Origin: Streptomyces sp.
GTDB taxonomy: Bacteria; Actinomycetota; Actinomycetes; Streptomycetales; Streptomycetaceae
Assembly: GCF_019510245.1 (NCBI RefSeq)
Contig: NZ_JAEKKT010000177.1
Coordinates: 1 to 64,000 of the forward strand
DNA length: 64,000 bases
Direction: 5' to 3'
The notes beneath the pieces were generated by a model, which was not told the DNA's origin, did no database searches, and saw only the letters and a program-made list of their open reading frames with translations. Shown one piece after another: positions 61,111 to 64,000 of the stretch; position 1 is the first letter of the stretch, and each line of letters begins with the position of its first letter. The position numbers and the translations under genes are program-made.

Positions 61111-63195
61111 TCAAAGGGCCCGTGCCACCAGTAGGGCGACGTCGTCGTGGTCGTCGGGGTGGCGTAGGCCGTGGAGGAGGAGGTCGCAGGTCTCCTCCAG
61201 CGGGCGGTGGGGCTCGTCGAGGAAGCCGAGGAGGACGTCGAGGCGGTCGTCGATGGGGTGGCGGCGGGTCTCGACCAGGCCGTCGGTGTACAGGACCAGC
61301 AGGTCACCAGGGTCGAAGTGGACGGTCGTCGTCTCGAAGGCGATGCCGCCGACGCCGAGCGGCGCGGCCGCCGGCAGCTCCAGGAGGGTCGGCGGCCGGT
61401 TGGAGTGCACCAGCGCGGGCGGCATGTGGCCCGCGTTGGCGATCTCGCAGCTCCTGGTGTGCGGGTCGTACACCGCGTACAGGCAGGTGACGATGTAGTG
61501 CTCCAGATCGCAGGTGATCCGGTCGAGGTGCCGGAGCACCGCGTCCGGGGGCAGCTCCAGGTCCGCGTAGGCGCAGGTGGCGGTGCGCAGCCGGCCCATG
61601 GTGGCGGCCGCGTCGATGCCGTTGCCCATCACGTCGCCGACGACCAGCGCGGTCCTGTCCTGCGACAGCGGGATCACGTCGTACCAGTCGCCGCCCACCT
61701 CGCTCGTGGCCTGCGCGGGTTCGTAGCGGGAGGCAAGTTCCAGGCCGGTGTGCTCGGGCGGGTGGTCCGGCAGCAGGCTGCGCTGGAGGGTGAGGGCGGT
61801 GTTGCGCACGCTCTGGAACCAGCGGGCGTTGTCGATGGCCACGGCCGCCCGCCCGGCCAGTTCGGTGGCGAGGACGACGTCGTCCTCGTCGAAGGGGAGC
61901 GGATTGCGGGTCCGCTTGAGGTCCAGGGCGCCGAGCACCTCGCCGTGCGCGATCAGCGGCACCGCCAGGTACGAGTGCACGCCCGCCTCCTCCAGCAGCG
62001 CTCCGGCCTCCGGGTTGCGGGCGATGCGCGGCAGGTCCTGTTTGCCGACCCGCGGGACCAGCACCGGGCGGGCGGTGTGCACGCACAGCGTGACCAGCCG
62101 GTCGCCGTCATAGGAGGCGAGGTCGCCGGGCGTGTCGGCGGCCCGCAGGGCGACCGTGGGATGGGCGGCCTCCAGGGCGAGGGCCCGGAACAGCTCCGGG
62201 CCGTTGTCGGGGCGGCGTGAGCGGCGCAGGGCCAGCGCCGCGTCCAGCACGTCCACCGCGACCACGTCCGCGAGTACCGGGGTGGCGATCTCGGCCAGCT
62301 CGTGCGCCGTGCGCTCCACCTCCAGCGAGGTGCCCACCCGGGCCGAGGCGTCGGCGATCAGGGCGAGGCGGCGCCGGGCCCGGTCGGCCTCGGCGGCGGC
62401 GCGATGCCGTTCGGTCACGTCCACCACCGAGATCGCGGCGCCCAGGACCCGGCCACCATGGTCCTCGAGCCGGTAGAACGACAGCGACCAGGCGTGCTCC
62501 TGCTGGGGATCCGCCGGCGGACGGCCCACGTGGTACTGGTCGAGCAGCGGCGTGCCCGTGGTGAGCACTTGGCGCAGCGCCGACTCCACGGTGTCGATGT
62601 CGGGCAGCGGCAGCGTCTCCCGCAGATGGCGGCCGATGTGCTCCTCGGCGGGCACGCCGTCGATCCGTTCCAGGGCCGGGTTCACCAGGAGGTAGCGCAG
62701 ATCGGGGTCGAGCAGGGCCAGCCCGATCGGGGACTGGCTGATCAGCCGCTCGCACAGCGCCAGGTCGGTCTCCAGCCGCTGGAGCAGGACGTGGTCGGCG
62801 ACGATGCCCAGGGCGTAGACGTCGCCGAGGTCGTCCAGCAGCCGCATGGTGCGGAACTCCATCAGGCGGCTGCTGCCGTCCTTGTGCCGGACCGGGAAGG
62901 CGCCGGCCCAGCTGTGCCCGGTCTCCAGCACGTCCATGAAGACCTTCACCGCGGCCTTCAGATGCTCCGGCTGGACGAGCAGCCGTGCCGCGTTCTTGCG
63001 GAGAGCCTCCTCGGAGGTGTAGCCGAAGAGTTCCTCGGCCTGCGGGGTCCAGAACACGATCCGGCCCTGCGAGTCCAGCGCCACCGCGGCCACGCTGAGC
63101 ACGTCCAGCAGGCCGGTCGGACGCGGTCCGCCGGTGCCGTACTCCGCACCGCCGGAGCCATCGGCGTCACCGGACCGCAGCGAACCCACAGCCAT
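61111..63195 (-). CDS. PAS-PAS-GAF-SpoIIE (PP2C) phosphatase
   Basis: A 694-residue signalling protein. The first PAS (GRIVFWTPQAEELFGYTSEE) spans about 30-150 and the second (ISQSPIGLALLDPDLRYLLV) 150-270. A GAF domain spans 285-445 (LAVPLIAHGEVLGALDLKR). The C-terminal phosphatase contains SEVGGDWYDVIPL, LVVGDVMGNGIDAAA, IANAGHMPPAL, LLVLYTDGLVETR and DDVALLVARAL. It is soluble and likely regulates an anti-sigma antagonist in response to a ligand or redox cue. GAGGG precedes the ATG. It is divergent from the PAS protein at the window end. Confidence 0.9.
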   Translation of the reverse strand: MAVGSLRSGDADGSGGAEYGTGGPRPTGLLDVLSVAAVALDSQGRIVFWTPQAEELFGYTSEEALRKNAARLLVQPEHLKAAVKVFMDVLETGHSWAGAFPVRHKDGSSRLMEFRTMRLLDDLGDVYALGIVADHVLLQRLETDLALCERLISQSPIGLALLDPDLRYLLVNPALERIDGVPAEEHIGRHLRETLPLPDIDTVESALRQVLTTGTPLLDQYHVGRPPADPQQEHAWSLSFYRLEDHGGRVLGAAISVVDVTERHRAAAEADRARRRLALIADASARVGTSLEVERTAHELAEIATPVLADVVAVDVLDAALALRRSRRPDNGPELFRALALEAAHPTVALRAADTPGDLASYDGDRLVTLCVHTARPVLVPRVGKQDLPRIARNPEAGALLEEAGVHSYLAVPLIAHGEVLGALDLKRTRNPLPFDEDDVVLATELAGRAAVAIDNARWFQSVRNTALTLQRSLLPDHPPEHTGLELASRYEPAQATSEVGGDWYDVIPLSQDRTALVVGDVMGNGIDAAATMGRLRTATCAYADLELPPDAVLRHLDRITCDLEHYIVTCLYAVYDPHTRSCEIANAGHMPPALVHSNRPPTLLELPAAAPLGVGGIAFETTTVHFDPGDLLVLYTDGLVETRRHPIDDRLDVLLGFLDEPHRPLEETCDLLLHGLRHPDDHDDVALLVARAL

Positions 63196-63442
63196 CCCTC
63201 AACCACCTCCACCGGCCGCCGGGCCGATGCCGCTGCTACGGCCCTTCCATGCTGCCCCCGGCTCGTGGCTCGCCCCAACTGGAGGCCGGGTACCCCGGCC
63301 CGCGCCCGGTCTCACGCGCCGCGTCCAGCCGTCCCGTGCGGCGGCCGCCCGGGGCCGTCGGCGAGGGGCGCACCAGCAGGAAGGCGGACAAGAGGGAACA
63401 GTGGACAAGCAGGAACATGCGGGTACGTACAGGATGTAGCCA

Positions 63443-64000
63443 ATGGATTCTCCGCGAGAAGATGTCGACATGTCGACCACCGTGGGGCCGCACGACCTCC
63501 TGGACGCCTCCAGCGACGCTGCGGCGGTGCTGTCGGCAGAGGGTGACGTGATCGGCTGGACCCGTGGCGCCGAGGCCCTGCTCGGCCATCCGGCCGCGGC
63601 GGTGCTGGGCGGCCCCGCCGCGCGGCTGCTCGCCATGCGCCTCGACCCGGCCCGTGCCGCCGCCGTCGCCGAGCGCTGCCGCTCGGGTATGGGTTGGAGC
63701 GGCCTCGTCCCGGTACGGCACGTCGACGGCCGCAGTGTGGTCGTGGACCTGCGGGTCTCCGCGTCCTTCCGGATCGACGGCGCCGAGTGCTTCCTGGTCT
63801 CGGCGCGGGAGCAGCGCCCGCAGTGGACGGTGGGCCAGTCCGTCCTCGACGGGTTCCTCACCCGGTCGCCGATCGGCATGGCCGTGATGGACCTGGAGCT
63901 GCGGTACGTCTGGCTGAACGACACCCTGGAGCAGTTCGGCGGTGTCCCCCGTGAGCAGCGCCTGGGCCGCCGGCTGAGCGAACTGCTGCCCGGTCTGCAG
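63443..64000 (+). CDS. PAS-domain protein, N-terminal part (runs off the window)
   Basis: An open frame of 186 residues with no stop before 64000. A first degenerate PAS (AAAVLSAEGDVIGWTRGAEA, LLGHPAAAVLG) is followed by a second starting LTRSPIGMAVMDLELRYVWL. This resembles the PAS part of the phosphatase encoded divergently at 61111-63195, so the missing part may also be a GAF/SpoIIE phosphatase. The start may be ATG 63443 or ATG 63470; ribosome sites are weak. GGGTAC at 63421-63426 could be a SigB-type -10 box, with no clear -35. Confidence 0.75.
   Translation, partial: MDSPREDVDMSTTVGPHDLLDASSDAAAVLSAEGDVIGWTRGAEALLGHPAAAVLGGPAARLLAMRLDPARAAAVAERCRSGMGWSGLVPVRHVDGRSVVVDLRVSASFRIDGAECFLVSAREQRPQWTVGQSVLDGFLTRSPIGMAVMDLELRYVWLNDTLEQFGGVPREQRLGRRLSELLPGLQ

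Overview
This is very GC-rich DNA with strong third-position G/C bias. It has GTG and TTG starts behind GAGGAGG-type ribosome sites, F420-linked and ANTAR/SpoIIE-type proteins, and Streptomyces-style xylan genes. Together these point to a Streptomyces (or very close actinomycete) chromosome, probably an accessory arm: few core genes are present, gene orientation is mixed, and many loci are decayed. I see no tRNA, rRNA or CRISPR.

Layout. 0-8.4 kb is a scarred stretch: a gene tail that may be a transposase, a DUF347 membrane protein, a secreted GH3 enzyme, a damaged M4 protease fused to the front of an F420/PPOX gene, HxlR and TetR regulators, an isochorismatase-like protein, and remnants of a P450 and a ricin-type lectin domain meeting head to head. 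8.5-12.9 kb is a GH95-GH97 glycosidase pair with a clear promoter and an operator palindrome. 12.9-18 kb has a squalene/phytoene synthase, an epoxide hydrolase, and an aldehyde dehydrogenase with an APC permease. 18.1-26.9 kb is one leftward run of six redox genes: LLM oxidoreductase, isochorismatase, FAD/Fe-S dehydrogenase, TPP enzyme, enolase-superfamily enzyme and SDR. 27-29.8 kb is a tightly coupled rightward set: membrane protein, nucleotidyltransferase, BON, metallophosphoesterase, then CBS. 29.9-33.2 kb holds a second-copy cytochrome b facing ctaD and a truncated subunit IV. 33.4-40.1 kb has small stress-type genes, hydrolases and two pseudogenes (GT2, MFS).

40.1-48.8 kb is the specialised-metabolism core: a 2,349-residue PKS (acyl-AMP ligase-ACP-KS-AT-DH-KR-ACP) followed at 33 bp by a flavin-dependent halogenase, with no other recognisable cluster genes. 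49-53 kb has a zinc alcohol dehydrogenase, an ANTAR protein and an MmpL exporter. 53.3-56.3 kb is a two-gene lysine/2-oxoadipate module (HglS-type oxygenase and ALDH7). 57.8-59.2 kb is a translationally coupled GH11 xylanase and CE4 deacetylase. SpoIIE-type phosphatases and a PAS protein (56.3, 61.1 and 63.4 kb, the last cut by the window end) and a TPR protein complete the window.

Two themes cut across the map. First, GNNT-N14/15-GGGTAC promoters resembling those of the Streptomyces SigB family precede at least five genes between 26.9 and 35.8 kb, suggesting an osmotic/stress regulon island. Second, at least seven small deletion or frameshift scars occur in 64 kb. They could be real genome decay or errors of assembly, and the sequence alone cannot settle which.
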